Origin: CAZOVB01 sp046541415
GTDB taxonomy: Bacteria; Planctomycetota; Phycisphaerae; SM23-33
Assembly: GCA_046541415.1 (NCBI GenBank)
Contig: JBKHDI010000003.1
Location: 1-64,000 of the forward strand
Direction: 5' to 3'
Length of the DNA stretch: 64,000 nt
Of the stretch, positions 8,900 through 17,092 are shown in pieces. Under the pieces are notes generated by a model. It did no database searches and was not told the origin of the DNA. It saw only the letters and a list, made by a program, of their open reading frames with translations. The translations under genes were made by a program, and so were the position numbers. How positions within the stretch are numbered: position 1 is the stretch's first letter; every line of letters begins with the position of its first letter.

Positions 8900-10168
8900 A
8901 TGACGCCCACAACGCGATATACCGCCGTCACCGCAGGCTGGGTCCTCGCCTGCTGGACGCTTCTCTGCCCGGCCCAGCCCGCGCCGGCCCAGACCGCGCC
9001 GGCCCAGACCGCGCCGGCCCAGACCGGGCCCGGGCCGCAGCCACAGACCCCAGAGCCGCCGGACAGTCCCAAGCCGCAGGTGGCGCCTCTGCGCTACCTG
9101 CCGGTGCGCCTGTCCGAAGAGTCCGGCGGAGTGCTGATGTTCCAGGCGGGGGTGGAAGTCACCAACGCCCCCCACCGATGGTTCCGCGTCAGCTTCGCCA
9201 TCTGCCAGGGGCCGGACAAGGCCCTTAACGTCGCGGGGAAAGACCAGTGGGTCTGGGGACACCTGTTCAGCCCCGACAAGCCCGCCAGGTGGACGGACAT
9301 CCGGTTCGGCTTTTCCAGGCAGCACATCTCCGAGCTGAACCTCCCGGCGGGCCAATCGCACCTGGTCTACGTCGTCTGCCTGTTGGAAGATCCCGCCACT
9401 GAAGAGAAGATCCCCGACCCCTGGCAGGGCGCCCTGCCGCTGCGGATCCGCTTTGACAAGGCAGGCCGACTCGAAGAGATCGATGTGCTCCAGCTGGACC
9501 ATGTCCCCTGTCTCCAGGCCCACCCGACCGTCGAGATCCCAGCCCAGCCGGCCCGGCTGGAGCAGAGCCGGCTCAAGCTGCGCCCCCAGGCCGGACTCTA
9601 CCTGGCCAGCGACCCCAACGGACACCGCCACCGGATCCTCCAGGCCGGTCGGGATACCGTCAACCTGGCCCACCCGGCCCGGGGACGGTTTTTCCAGCCC
9701 ATCGAGACCGAAGCTCAAGCCGTCGAACTCGTCCAGCTGGGCTATCCCGGATCGGTGCTGATCGGCTCACCGGACCAGTTGACCGCCCTGGCCGAGGCCG
9801 CCGGGGCCAAGACGGCCCGCGACGTCAAACCCGGCTGCCACAGTTCCCAGGCCGAGACGATCGGCTACGAGGTGGAGATGGTTCTGGCACAGGCGGGACC
9901 CAGTGGGCTGCTGGACCGCATCGTCCACGTCCGCACGCTGGTCGGGCGCGACGGCCGGCTGGGCACGACGGTGACCGACCTGATCCCCCTGCCCGATTCG
10001 GCCCAGACCTCCGAAGCCCGGGACACCGCCTTTCGCGCTGCGCTGAAGCAGGGACAGCACCTGGTTCTCGATCCCCGCATCCAGCCGCACGGGCAGGCAG
10101 AGACCATCCCCTGCCCCCCTCACACGCGGCGCGGCGATTGGCTGGACCCGGACAACTGGACCGACTGA
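8900..10168 (+). CDS. secreted hypothetical protein
   Basis: A 422-residue protein that I do not recognise. Residues 1-30 form a signal peptide (TAGWVLACWTLLCPAQPAPA), followed by a short Ala-Pro-Gln-Thr repeat and a Pro/Gln-rich spacer. The first folded part (about 60-210) contains VEVTNAPHRWFRVSFAICQG and looks beta-rich. The second (about 220-400) has AQAVELVQLGYPGSVLIGSP and a run of charged helices. I chose the ATG at 8900 because it begins a proper signal peptide; longer frames cross the Rrf2 promoter region. It has no obvious operon partners. Confidence 0.6.
   Translation: MTPTTRYTAVTAGWVLACWTLLCPAQPAPAQTAPAQTAPAQTGPGPQPQTPEPPDSPKPQVAPLRYLPVRLSEESGGVLMFQAGVEVTNAPHRWFRVSFAICQGPDKALNVAGKDQWVWGHLFSPDKPARWTDIRFGFSRQHISELNLPAGQSHLVYVVCLLEDPATEEKIPDPWQGALPLRIRFDKAGRLEEIDVLQLDHVPCLQAHPTVEIPAQPARLEQSRLKLRPQAGLYLASDPNGHRHRILQAGRDTVNLAHPARGRFFQPIETEAQAVELVQLGYPGSVLIGSPDQLTALAEAAGAKTARDVKPGCHSSQAETIGYEVEMVLAQAGPSGLLDRIVHVRTLVGRDGRLGTTVTDLIPLPDSAQTSEARDTAFRAALKQGQHLVLDPRIQPHGQAETIPCPPHTRRGDWLDPDNWTD
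8981..9025 (+). repeat. three tandem 15-base repeats
   Basis: GCGCCGGCCCAGACC occurs three times head to tail, coding for three APAQT units just after the signal peptide of the secreted protein. A degenerate copy precedes it. The copy number is probably variable. Confidence 0.85.
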
Positions 10169-10389
10169 ACCCGTGGCGGCGGTGCGGTCGGTCCGCCGCG
10201 GGCGCTACCCTGCCCTGGGCACAGCAGGAGGTCTGGTCACTCAGGGAGCAGGTTTTTCCGCTCTCGCGCTGGACACGTTTCCCGATACGTGATACAGAGT
10301 GGTCTGCTCGGGGTACGGTGTTTCCGGGCTGTTTTTCATGGGATTCCCCTAACGGGGGTCCGGGGCATAGATGAGAAGGTTGGCTGTTG

Positions 10390-10782
10390 ATGGCTGTATT
10401 GGATGGATTCCACCACGTCGCGCTGCGATCGGCGGACTTCGACCGATCGATCGGGTTCTACACCAAGGTGTTGGGCATGACCCCTGCCGTTGCCTGGGGC
10501 GAGGGCGACAATCGGGCGATGATGCTGGATGCGGGGGGTGGCAATTACCTGGAGATCTTCTCCCGGGGCCCCTTCGTCTCCGGCGACTGCTCGATCCTGC
10601 ACTTCGCCCTGCAGACCGATGACGTCGACTCGATGACCGAGCGAGTCCGTCAGGCCGGGTATGAAATCACCACCGAACCCAAGGACGTGGACATTCCGTC
10701 GCAGCCTCCGCTGAAAGTCCGCCTGAGCTTCTTTGCAGGCCCCGACGGCGAAACAGTCGAGTTGTTCCAGCTGCGCGACTAA
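10390..10782 (+). CDS. VOC (glyoxalase/dioxygenase superfamily) protein
   Basis: A 130-residue single-domain vicinal-oxygen-chelate protein with two beta-alpha-beta-beta-beta modules. The first carries FHHVALRSADFDRSIGFYTK and the second ILHFALQTDDVDSMTERVRQ. Likely metal ligands are the His of HHVAL, the Glu of NYLEIF, the His of ILHFAL and the Glu of TVELFQ, so a metal-dependent enzyme is plausible. Lyase, epimerase, dioxygenase and resistance functions share this fold, so no substrate is assigned. AGAAGG lies upstream; an alternative TTG start at 10387 adds one residue. A short zinc-ribbon gene follows after 23 bases. Confidence 0.8.
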   Translation: MAVLDGFHHVALRSADFDRSIGFYTKVLGMTPAVAWGEGDNRAMMLDAGGGNYLEIFSRGPFVSGDCSILHFALQTDDVDSMTERVRQAGYEITTEPKDVDIPSQPPLKVRLSFFAGPDGETVELFQLRD

Positions 10783-10805
10783 GCCGCAGCAGAGAGGACT
10801 TTAGT

Positions 10806-10994
10806 ATGAGCGTTTCCCCCGATACGGATCTGATCCAGGCCGACCCGGAACTGTCGGCCTGTCCGCGGTGCACCTACAGCCACGGGTTTCACGTGGCCTT
10901 CGTTCGCGATGGCTCGTCGATGCGGATCGAGTTGATCTGCCCGAGTTGCTCTGCCCGCTATCGAATGAAAGGCCTGGAGATCAACACTATCTGA
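10806..10994 (+). CDS. small zinc-ribbon protein
   Basis: A 62-residue peptide with two CxxC knuckles, CPRC near residue 19 and CPSC near residue 46, which should bind one zinc ion. GAGAGGA precedes the ATG. It lies 23 bases after the VOC gene and is probably co-transcribed with it. Its last 8 bases overlap the end of the convergent vWA gene. Role unknown. Confidence 0.7.
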   Translation: MSVSPDTDLIQADPELSACPRCTYSHGFHVAFVRDGSSMRIELICPSCSARYRMKGLEINTI

Positions 10995-12636
10995 CCATCG
11001 GGTCCCGCGCCAGTTCGAGCATCACCGCTACCAGGGGTTCGACCCGCTTGCAGTAATCTTCCGGCAAGGTCGACTGGATGATGGTCGTCACCACGGTCTG
11101 GAGGTGCGAACCGGAATCGTCGATCGGCGGGGCGATCTGCGGCCAGCCTTGGCCGCCTGCGGCGGGGCTCAATGCGGGCTTGAACCGCATTACCAGCGAC
11201 TTTCCGCCCGATGCCCGGGCGATCGCTGCCATCTTGGGCAGGTACTGGTCTTCGAGATGGGCGGGGATCTGGTCGGGCCCGACGCGAAGCGTGTGAATCA
11301 CGAAGCCATCTTTCTGGGCGGCCTTGCTGACCAGCTGCTGGATCTGCAGTTCGGTATTCGCGATCGGGAAGGTGTCGCTGATCAGCAGGACGACCTTCCG
11401 GGCCCTTGGCGACGATGTCCAGTTCTGTTTCCTGATCGCCACCTGGAGCGCTTCGAGCATCGCCGCGCCGCGTCCCCTGCCGCTGCCGGCCGGCTCGCGG
11501 GCCAGGTCGCGGGCCAGGTCCTTGATGTCGCCGGTCATCTTGACGCCTTTGAGCAGGTAATCAGCCGGATTGCCGACCATGGGCTCATCGCGGAAGAAGA
11601 CCGCCCCCATGTGGATTTCGCGTCCGACCATGCCCAGGATCTGGGCCATCTTGATCACGTCGCCGGCGACCCACTTCATCGCGGGGATCATCGAACCGGT
11701 CGAGTCGATCGCGAAGCAGACCTCCAGCTTGTCCACGCGGAGCTTGTCGAGTTCCAGGTCGTCCCGCCACTGGGGATCGTCGGGGTTCTCGATCTTCTCG
11801 GGCCTGGGCAGCAGGAGCCTCTCGGGCTGATCGGCGGGAATCTCCCCGGGCCTGGCCGCGGTGAGGTTGGCATCCCGCGTCCATCGCAGCCAGGCCAGCT
11901 TGACCTGCTGCCACTGCTGGCGCGAGATCTCCATGCCCGGTTGGATCGAACCGACCGGCTCGATGCTGTCGGTCAGACCGCCCAGGACGTACTCGGCCTT
12001 GTGGGCCTTGTCGCCGCCCTGGCCGATCTGTGCAGCCAGGCGGCGGATCAGCCTCGGGTCGTGCCACGCCGCCACCGTCTTGCGGATCTGCTGCAGCGTC
12101 CGCGAATCGTGCGGGTCCTGGTGGTCGCAGTCATCCAGGACCATCAGCATCCAGTTCTGGGCCCGTCCGCTGTAGGCGTTGGGCCCCTTGGGCGTCAGGG
12201 CGGCCAGGAGGTGGGCCCGGAAGTTGCCCGGCACCATCCCGCGGTAGGCACTTTGCAGCCCGCCAAGCAGCCAGGCGTTGTGCTCCTCAAGCCCCAGCCG
12301 GTCGGCGCGGCTGCGCAGGGCCTCCCAGGCGAACAGGCGGACAAGCTTGTGCTGGTCGGTCTTCAGCGCAAGCAGCAGTTTCTCGGTCGAACGGGTGTCG
12401 TCCAGCCGGGCCAGGCCGATTAACGCCATGCTGCGGACTACCGGGTCGGCGTCGCGCAGGTGGCGCGAGTAGGTCTTGACCAGGTGTTCGGCGATCAACT
12501 GGATCTTCTCGTCGTCGCTGCGGCGGTGGCTGTCGGTCAGGCGGGGGGCATGGACCTGGGCGACGGCCCGGCCCGACCAGCCAAGCAGCAGACCGCAGCC
12601 GATGACGGCAAGCAGGAACAGTCGCGGCACGGACAT
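10987..12636 (-). CDS. secreted vWA-domain protein with HEAT-like region
   Basis: A 549-residue exported protein. A signal peptide (LFLLAVIGCGLLLGWSGRAV) is followed by HEAT-like helical repeats at about 45-140 (DADPVVRSMALIGLARLDDT). A middle helical region comes next, then a von Willebrand A domain at about 305-460. The MIDAS signature is present as CFAIDSTGSM, with ARKVVLLISDT at the domain core. Such proteins usually mediate metal-dependent protein-protein contacts. AGGAGG lies 9 bases before the ATG at 12636. The nearest gene upstream is a membrane protein on the same strand; a functional link is not shown. Confidence 0.75.
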   Translation of the reverse strand: MSVPRLFLLAVIGCGLLLGWSGRAVAQVHAPRLTDSHRRSDDEKIQLIAEHLVKTYSRHLRDADPVVRSMALIGLARLDDTRSTEKLLLALKTDQHKLVRLFAWEALRSRADRLGLEEHNAWLLGGLQSAYRGMVPGNFRAHLLAALTPKGPNAYSGRAQNWMLMVLDDCDHQDPHDSRTLQQIRKTVAAWHDPRLIRRLAAQIGQGGDKAHKAEYVLGGLTDSIEPVGSIQPGMEISRQQWQQVKLAWLRWTRDANLTAARPGEIPADQPERLLLPRPEKIENPDDPQWRDDLELDKLRVDKLEVCFAIDSTGSMIPAMKWVAGDVIKMAQILGMVGREIHMGAVFFRDEPMVGNPADYLLKGVKMTGDIKDLARDLAREPAGSGRGRGAAMLEALQVAIRKQNWTSSPRARKVVLLISDTFPIANTELQIQQLVSKAAQKDGFVIHTLRVGPDQIPAHLEDQYLPKMAAIARASGGKSLVMRFKPALSPAAGGQGWPQIAPPIDDSGSHLQTVVTTIIQSTLPEDYCKRVEPLVAVMLELARDPMVR

Positions 12637-12793
12637 AATGAACTGCCTCCTCTACCAAGGTCAGTGCAATCGCATCTATGTTACCGCATGCGGATGCTTT
12701 CAGCCAGATGCAAGGGCCTTATATGTCCGTCCAGACACGGCGAAAGGCTGCCGGTCAGGCCAACTGCCAAAGGGGCCGATCGAAGGCGGCAGG

Positions 12794-13606
12794 CTACTTC
12801 CTGCCGTGCGATTTTCCTGCCAGGATGCGGACCAGGCCCACGGTCGCACGGATCAGACCCGTAGCCGCCAGCAAGAACAGCAGCAGCGTCCAGACGTACG
12901 TGAGGAAATACCAGAGGTCGCCGTCGCGGATCAGGTCGTCGAAATCTTCGCTGACCAGCCCGGCCAGGGCGATCAGCAGGGCGATCAGCACCATCGCCGC
13001 CAGGGGCCATCGCAGGTCGCGACCGACCGGGGCCAGGCGGATCGCCAGACAACCAGCCAGGTAGATGAACACCCAGACCCGCCAGTCCGACCAGGGCAGC
13101 TCGGACCACGATTCGACCATGCCCCGCAGCAGGTCCAGCTGGAAGTGCAGCAGGCTCCAGAGTTCGGCCCAGCTGCCGGGAAGCTGGCGCGGCAGGCCCT
13201 GGGTGGAAAACGGGTTCCATTGGCCCGATTCGATGACAAACTGGCGGATGGCGGGGCTTTCCAGGAACGTGTGCAGGCAGAGCAGCGCTGCCAGCGAGGC
13301 CAGAACGGCCATCAAGGACGCCACGGCCGGGCCGATGATCTTCAGGCGGGGCTCGTCCTGCGTGACCGGTTCGCCCTCGCCGGCCGAGCCGCGGCCGGAG
13401 TTCTTCCGCGGCAGCAGGTGGGCGTGGCGGATCTGCCCGCCGGTAATCAGGCAGCCGAAGATATACGCCAGCTCCGAAACCAGGGTCCCCGGCAGCAACG
13501 CCCAGTTGACCCAGATCGGGCGGACCAGCGACGCCCAGAGGCGATAGACGCCGATGCCCGCAAAGAGGATCAGCAGCAACCAGAATGCAAACGTCGCGTA
13601 GATCAA
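12794..13606 (-). CDS. multi-pass membrane protein with degenerate metalloprotease-like motif
   Basis: A 270-residue protein with about six hydrophobic segments (IYATFAFWLLLILFAGIGVY at the start, GLIRATVGLVRILAG at the end). I favour the TTG at 13606, since AAGGAG stands 7 bases upstream and the reading then begins at the first membrane helix; ATGs at 13654 and 13717 would add a charged leader. The stretch LPGTLVSELAYIFGCLITGG sits where site-2-like membrane proteases carry VHELAH, but both zinc histidines are replaced. It may be a non-catalytic relative or a chance likeness. Function unknown. Confidence 0.6.
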   Translation of the reverse strand: MIYATFAFWLLLILFAGIGVYRLWASLVRPIWVNWALLPGTLVSELAYIFGCLITGGQIRHAHLLPRKNSGRGSAGEGEPVTQDEPRLKIIGPAVASLMAVLASLAALLCLHTFLESPAIRQFVIESGQWNPFSTQGLPRQLPGSWAELWSLLHFQLDLLRGMVESWSELPWSDWRVWVFIYLAGCLAIRLAPVGRDLRWPLAAMVLIALLIALAGLVSEDFDDLIRDGDLWYFLTYVWTLLLFLLAATGLIRATVGLVRILAGKSHGRK

Positions 13607-13710
13607 GGGCGGCTCCTTCGGCAGGCGATCGGACAGCGAATCTGCCCCCATCATCGACCAGGCGGGCCCAAATGCAACAGACCTGGAAAAAAAGCCCCCA
13701 TTCTGGCCCG

Positions 13711-13739
13711 TTGGCAAAACAGCCAGCGGAACCTATGAT
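13711..13739 (+). promoter_or_regulatory. promoter of the hexulose-phosphate operon
   Basis: -35 TTGGCA at 13711-13716, a 17-base spacer and -10 TATGAT at 13734-13739, about 65 bases before the start of the synthase gene. Confidence 0.75.
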
Positions 13740-13808
13740 ACTAGGCCGCCCGGATGCGGGAAACGCCCAGACAAACGCACGTCCGGACAGCACAGAAAGA
13801 AGAATCGC

Positions 13809-15122
13809 ATGAGCCAACCCAAGCTGCAGGTCGCCCTGGACTTCCTGGATATCGACCGGGCGATCAAGCTCGCCGAGCAGGTCGTCGCCGCCGGGGCCGA
13901 GATCCTCGAAATCGGCACGCCGTTGATCAAGTCTGAAGGCCTCGACGCCGTCCGCGCCGTCCGGCAGACGTTCCCCGAGGTGACCATCGTGGCGGACATG
14001 AAGACCATGGACGCCGGCAAGATCGAGGCAGAAGCGGCCGCCAAGGCCGGCGCCAACGTCATGACCGTCCTGGGCGCAGCCGAAGAGTCCACCATCCGTC
14101 AGTGCGTCGAGGCGGGGGCCGATTACGGCATCGCCGTGGCCGTCGACCTGCTCGGGCTGGCCGACCCGCTGGACTTCGCCGCCCGGGCCGAGAAGCTCGG
14201 CGTCGACTGGCTCGACGTGCATTGCGCCATCGACGCCCAGATGGCCGGGGCCGACCCGCTGGGGCTGCTCCGGGAAGTCCGCGAGAAAACCGGCCTGACC
14301 CTGGCCGTGGCAGGAGGAATCAACTCCGAGACCGCCCCGGCCGCCGTGGCCGCCGGCGCCGACGTGATCATCGTCGGCGGGGCGATTACCAAGGCCGTCG
14401 ACCCCGGCCGAGCAACGCGAGACATCCTCCAGGCCATCGCCACCGGTCAGGGCGTCCGCACCGACCTGTTCAAGCGAGCGGGCCAGGCCAACCTCCGCGA
14501 CCTGCTGAAAACGCTGCGGACCAGCAACATCTCCGACGGGGCCCACCGCCTGCCCGCCCTGGGGGGCCTGATGCCTCTCCAGGCCGGCCAGTTCGCCTGC
14601 GGCCCGGCCGTGACCGTCCGCACCGTCCCGGGCGACTGGTCCAAACCCGTCCAGGCCATCGACGCCGCAGCAGAGGGCGATGTGCTGGTCGTCGACGCCG
14701 GCGGGACCGCTCCGGCCGTATGGGGCGAACTGGCCAGCGAGTCGGCCAGGAACAAGAAGATCGCCGGACTGGTCGTCCACGGCGCGGTCCGCGACTCGGC
14801 CGAGATCCGCAAACTGGGCTTTCCGGTCTGGTCGACGCTGGTCTGCTCGCACGCCGGAGACCCCCACGGTCTCGGCGAGATCAACCGGACCATCACCATC
14901 ACCGGCCAACGGATCCGCCCGGGCGACTGGATCGTCGCCGACGACGACGGCGTGATGGTCCTGCCCAAGGCCCAGGCCGTCGAACTGGCCAATCGCGCCG
15001 CCGACGTGCTGGAGGCCGAAAATCGCATCCGCCAGGAAATCCGCCAGTCCGGTTCGACGCTGGCCGAGGTGGTCCACCTGAAAAAGTGGGAGCAGAAGGG
15101 GGGCCAAGGTGCTGTCGGATGA
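13809..15122 (+). CDS. hxlA: 3-hexulose-6-phosphate synthase fused to an RraA-like domain
   Basis: A 437-residue two-domain protein. Residues 1-215 are a hexulose-phosphate synthase TIM barrel of the OMP-decarboxylase superfamily (LQVALDFLDIDRAIKLAEQV, IGTPLIKSEG, VADMKTMDAGKIEAEAAAK). The synthase condenses formaldehyde with ribulose 5-phosphate, or runs in reverse to supply ribulose 5-phosphate. Residues about 220-430 are RraA-like (LVVHGAVRDSAEI, RPGDWIVADDDGVMVLPK), a family including aldolases and RNase E regulators. The same fusion is known from archaea. The isomerase gene overlaps the 3' end by 14 bases, so the pair forms a RuMP module. The acceptor chemistry of the RraA half is unknown. 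Confidence 0.9.
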   Translation: MSQPKLQVALDFLDIDRAIKLAEQVVAAGAEILEIGTPLIKSEGLDAVRAVRQTFPEVTIVADMKTMDAGKIEAEAAAKAGANVMTVLGAAEESTIRQCVEAGADYGIAVAVDLLGLADPLDFAARAEKLGVDWLDVHCAIDAQMAGADPLGLLREVREKTGLTLAVAGGINSETAPAAVAAGADVIIVGGAITKAVDPGRATRDILQAIATGQGVRTDLFKRAGQANLRDLLKTLRTSNISDGAHRLPALGGLMPLQAGQFACGPAVTVRTVPGDWSKPVQAIDAAAEGDVLVVDAGGTAPAVWGELASESARNKKIAGLVVHGAVRDSAEIRKLGFPVWSTLVCSHAGDPHGLGEINRTITITGQRIRPGDWIVADDDGVMVLPKAQAVELANRAADVLEAENRIRQEIRQSGSTLAEVVHLKKWEQKGGQGAVG

Positions 15123-15663
15123 ATCCAAACGCAGCCTCATCCAGGCCGGTCGCGACCTGACCAACCGCGTCAGTCGATCGATGGAACAGGCCGACTGGGA
15201 CGGGCTGCTGCAACTGGCCGACCGCGTCCCGCGCGCCAAGCGCACCTTCGTCACCGGGGCGGGCCGCTCCGGCCTGGTCGCACGCAACTTCGGCATGCGC
15301 CTGATGCACCTGGGTCTGACGGCCTTTATCCCCGGAGAAACCATCACCCCCGCCGCCGACGCCGGAGACCTGCTGGTGGCCATCAGCTGTACGGGCAAGA
15401 CCGGCTATACCGACTTCCTGGCCCGCAAGGCTCACCAGGCCGGGGCACAGGTGGTCGTGCTGACCAGCAACGCTGAAAGTCAACTGGCCGCCGATGCCGA
15501 TCTGGTCGTGACCATCCCCACCAGCAGCGAAGACATCGTCGTCCGGGCAGCGGTCTTCGAACACGCCGCCAGTCTCTGCCTCGACGCGGTCTTCAATGTC
15601 CTGGCCGAACGACTCAAACTCGATATCGAAGCCTTCCAGAAACGACACGCCAACCTGGAGTAG
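15109..15663 (+). CDS. hxlB: 6-phospho-3-hexuloisomerase
   Basis: A 184-residue SIS-domain isomerase that interconverts 3-hexulose 6-phosphate and fructose 6-phosphate, the second step of the RuMP route. The SIS core shows FVTGAGRSGLVARNFGMRL and LVAISCTGKTGYTDFLARKA; the Ser/Thr after VAIS binds sugar phosphate. The C-terminal SSEDIVVRAAVFEHAASL supplies the usual active-site Glu/His region. It starts with GTG at 15109 inside the synthase gene, after a G-rich AAGGGGGG ribosome site, implying translational coupling. Confidence 0.92.
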   Translation: MLSDESKRSLIQAGRDLTNRVSRSMEQADWDGLLQLADRVPRAKRTFVTGAGRSGLVARNFGMRLMHLGLTAFIPGETITPAADAGDLLVAISCTGKTGYTDFLARKAHQAGAQVVVLTSNAESQLAADADLVVTIPTSSEDIVVRAAVFEHAASLCLDAVFNVLAERLKLDIEAFQKRHANLE

Positions 15664-15671
15664 ACGAGCCG

Positions 15672-15810
15672 CTAGATATTGCCCAGTTTCGCTTGGATAT
15701 CTCTGGCCGGAACGAAGACATACTTCTTGCCGGACCGGATCGGCTTGAGAAGCCCAGATCGGCCAGATCCAACAGGTCCTTGCGGGAAGTCTGGTAAGAT
15801 ATTGAATGGC
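15672..15810 (-). pseudogene. frameshifted 3' remnant of a Fic-family gene
   Basis: Read leftward, one frame gives SISYQTSRKDLLDLADLG and, after a one-base shift near 15750, another gives LLKPIRSGKKYVFVPARDI followed by a stop at 15672. Joined, this resembles the winged-helix tail of Fic/DUF4172-type proteins. No Fic catalytic motif (HxFx(D/E)GNG) was seen upstream. It is best read as a decayed fragment. Confidence 0.5.
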
Positions 15811-16038
15811 TGGCGCGGTGAGAGTGTACTTCTGTTTCTGCTCTTGGCTTGGCTGATGGGAGTAGATACCCTGTATACGAACTACCTTTGTGCTGTGCTA
15901 CTAATTTTTCAAAAACTAGTAGCCAACTAGTAGTTGCGGCGGGGGCAGAAACTGCTCCCGGAAGCCTTACGCAATATATGGGACCAGACACTGACCAATA
16001 CACAGGATATAGAGCAGCAGATGAATCAGGAGAAACCA
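15811..16038. other. AT-richer intergenic stretch with a 9-base direct repeat
   Basis: The sequence is lower in GC than the neighbouring genes and holds no convincing gene. It contains AACTAGTAG twice at 15914-15933, separated by CC. A short hairpin, GGGGGCAG/CTGCTCCC, lies at 15941-15959, ahead of proC. It probably includes the proC promoter, but no clear -35/-10 pair was found. Confidence 0.5.
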
Positions 16039-16848
16039 ATGGCCGAGAAGACACTGGGCGTAATCGGGGCGGGGAACATGGCCGAGGCCATCCTGCGCGG
16101 GGTGATCGGCTCGGATCTGCTGGCTCCCGAGCAGATCGTCGTCTCCGAGCCCCTGCAGGAGCGGCGCGACGCGATCTGCGACCTGCTGGGTATCGAATGC
16201 ACGGCCGAGAACGCGGCCACCGCCTGCTGCAGCCACGTCCTGCTGGCGGTCAAGCCGCAGATACTCGACGGCGTCCTGGAGCAGATCGCAGCCGAAGTCC
16301 ATCCTGAAGCCGTGGTGATTTCGATCGCAGCCGGGTACCGGACGGCCAAGATCGACTCCAAGCTCGGCGGACGCGGCAAGATCATCCGCGTCATGCCCAA
16401 CACGCCGATGCTCGTGGGGGCGGGCATCAGTGCCCTGGCCTGCGGTCCCCGGGCCGACACCGAAGACATGCAGTGGGCCCGCGACCTGTTCGCCGCCTGC
16501 GGGCGGACCGTCCTGCTGGATGAAGAGAAGATGGACGCGGTGACGGCTGTCTCTGGCTCGGGCCCGGCCTACGTGTTCTACCTGGCAGAGGCGATGATTG
16601 CGGCGGGCATAGCAAACGGGCTGGGACCCCAGGCGGCCTCGGACCTGGCCATCGAGACCGTCCACGGCGCGGCCAAGCTCCTCCAGCAGACCGGCGAGGC
16701 CCCCGAGACGCTGCGCAAACGCGTGACCAGCCCCAACGGCACGACCGAGGCTGCCATCGGCGAACTCGACAAACGCAACGTCGCCGCCGACATCGTCGCC
16801 GCCATCACCGCCGCTGCCAGACGCAGCAAAGATCTCGGGAAGGCCTGA
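16039..16848 (+). CDS. proC: pyrroline-5-carboxylate reductase
   Basis: Last step of proline synthesis: NAD(P)H-dependent reduction of 1-pyrroline-5-carboxylate. The protein has 269 residues, normal for the family. The N-terminal Rossmann motif is LGVIGAGNMAEAILRGVI; VMPNTPMLVGAGISAL is the typical central motif; the C-terminal signature VSGSGPAYVFYLAEAM and the RKRVTSPNGTTEAAI segment are present. The start at 16039 has AGGAG 6 bases upstream, while the in-frame ATG at 16021 has no good site. The gene appears monocistronic. Confidence 0.95.
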   Translation: MAEKTLGVIGAGNMAEAILRGVIGSDLLAPEQIVVSEPLQERRDAICDLLGIECTAENAATACCSHVLLAVKPQILDGVLEQIAAEVHPEAVVISIAAGYRTAKIDSKLGGRGKIIRVMPNTPMLVGAGISALACGPRADTEDMQWARDLFAACGRTVLLDEEKMDAVTAVSGSGPAYVFYLAEAMIAAGIANGLGPQAASDLAIETVHGAAKLLQQTGEAPETLRKRVTSPNGTTEAAIGELDKRNVAADIVAAITAAARRSKDLGKA

Positions 16849-17092
16849 TCGGGCCGGCCCACTCAGCAGGGGCGGCGGCGTTTCGGCCGTGGAGCTGGCG
16901 CATCACCAGCACCTCCATGAGCATCATGTAGACGTCGGCGAACGGTTCGACCCGTTCCAGGCCCGCCTGGAGGGCCAAGGACTCAAAGAGCTTGCGCGAC
17001 TCGGTCTTGTGGCGGGCGGCGGCATTGTGGATCGGGTCGTGGGGGTTGGGAAACTCCACGCCGGCGGAAATGAACATGCACCCGGGATGAAA
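16805..17092 (-). pseudogene. 5'-truncated TetR-family regulator
   Basis: About 94 residues beginning HPGCMFISAGVEF and continuing HDPIHNAAARHKTESRKLFE. This matches the C-terminal ligand-domain half of TetR proteins (pattern GC-F-AA-EF ... HP-AA-HK). The DNA-binding half is missing: a stop codon lies just upstream, and the divergent OsmC remnant begins at the same point. The end also runs over the 3' end of proC. Presumably non-functional. Confidence 0.6.

Noticed and set aside
12681..15398. 905-codon minus frame opposite the RuMP genes
   Set aside because: It overlaps a better-supported membrane gene in another frame and the hexulose-phosphate synthase on the plus strand.
15914..15933. 9-base direct repeat AACTAGTAG as an insertion-site duplication
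   Set aside because: The copies are separated by only two bases and no inserted element lies between them; slippage is simpler.
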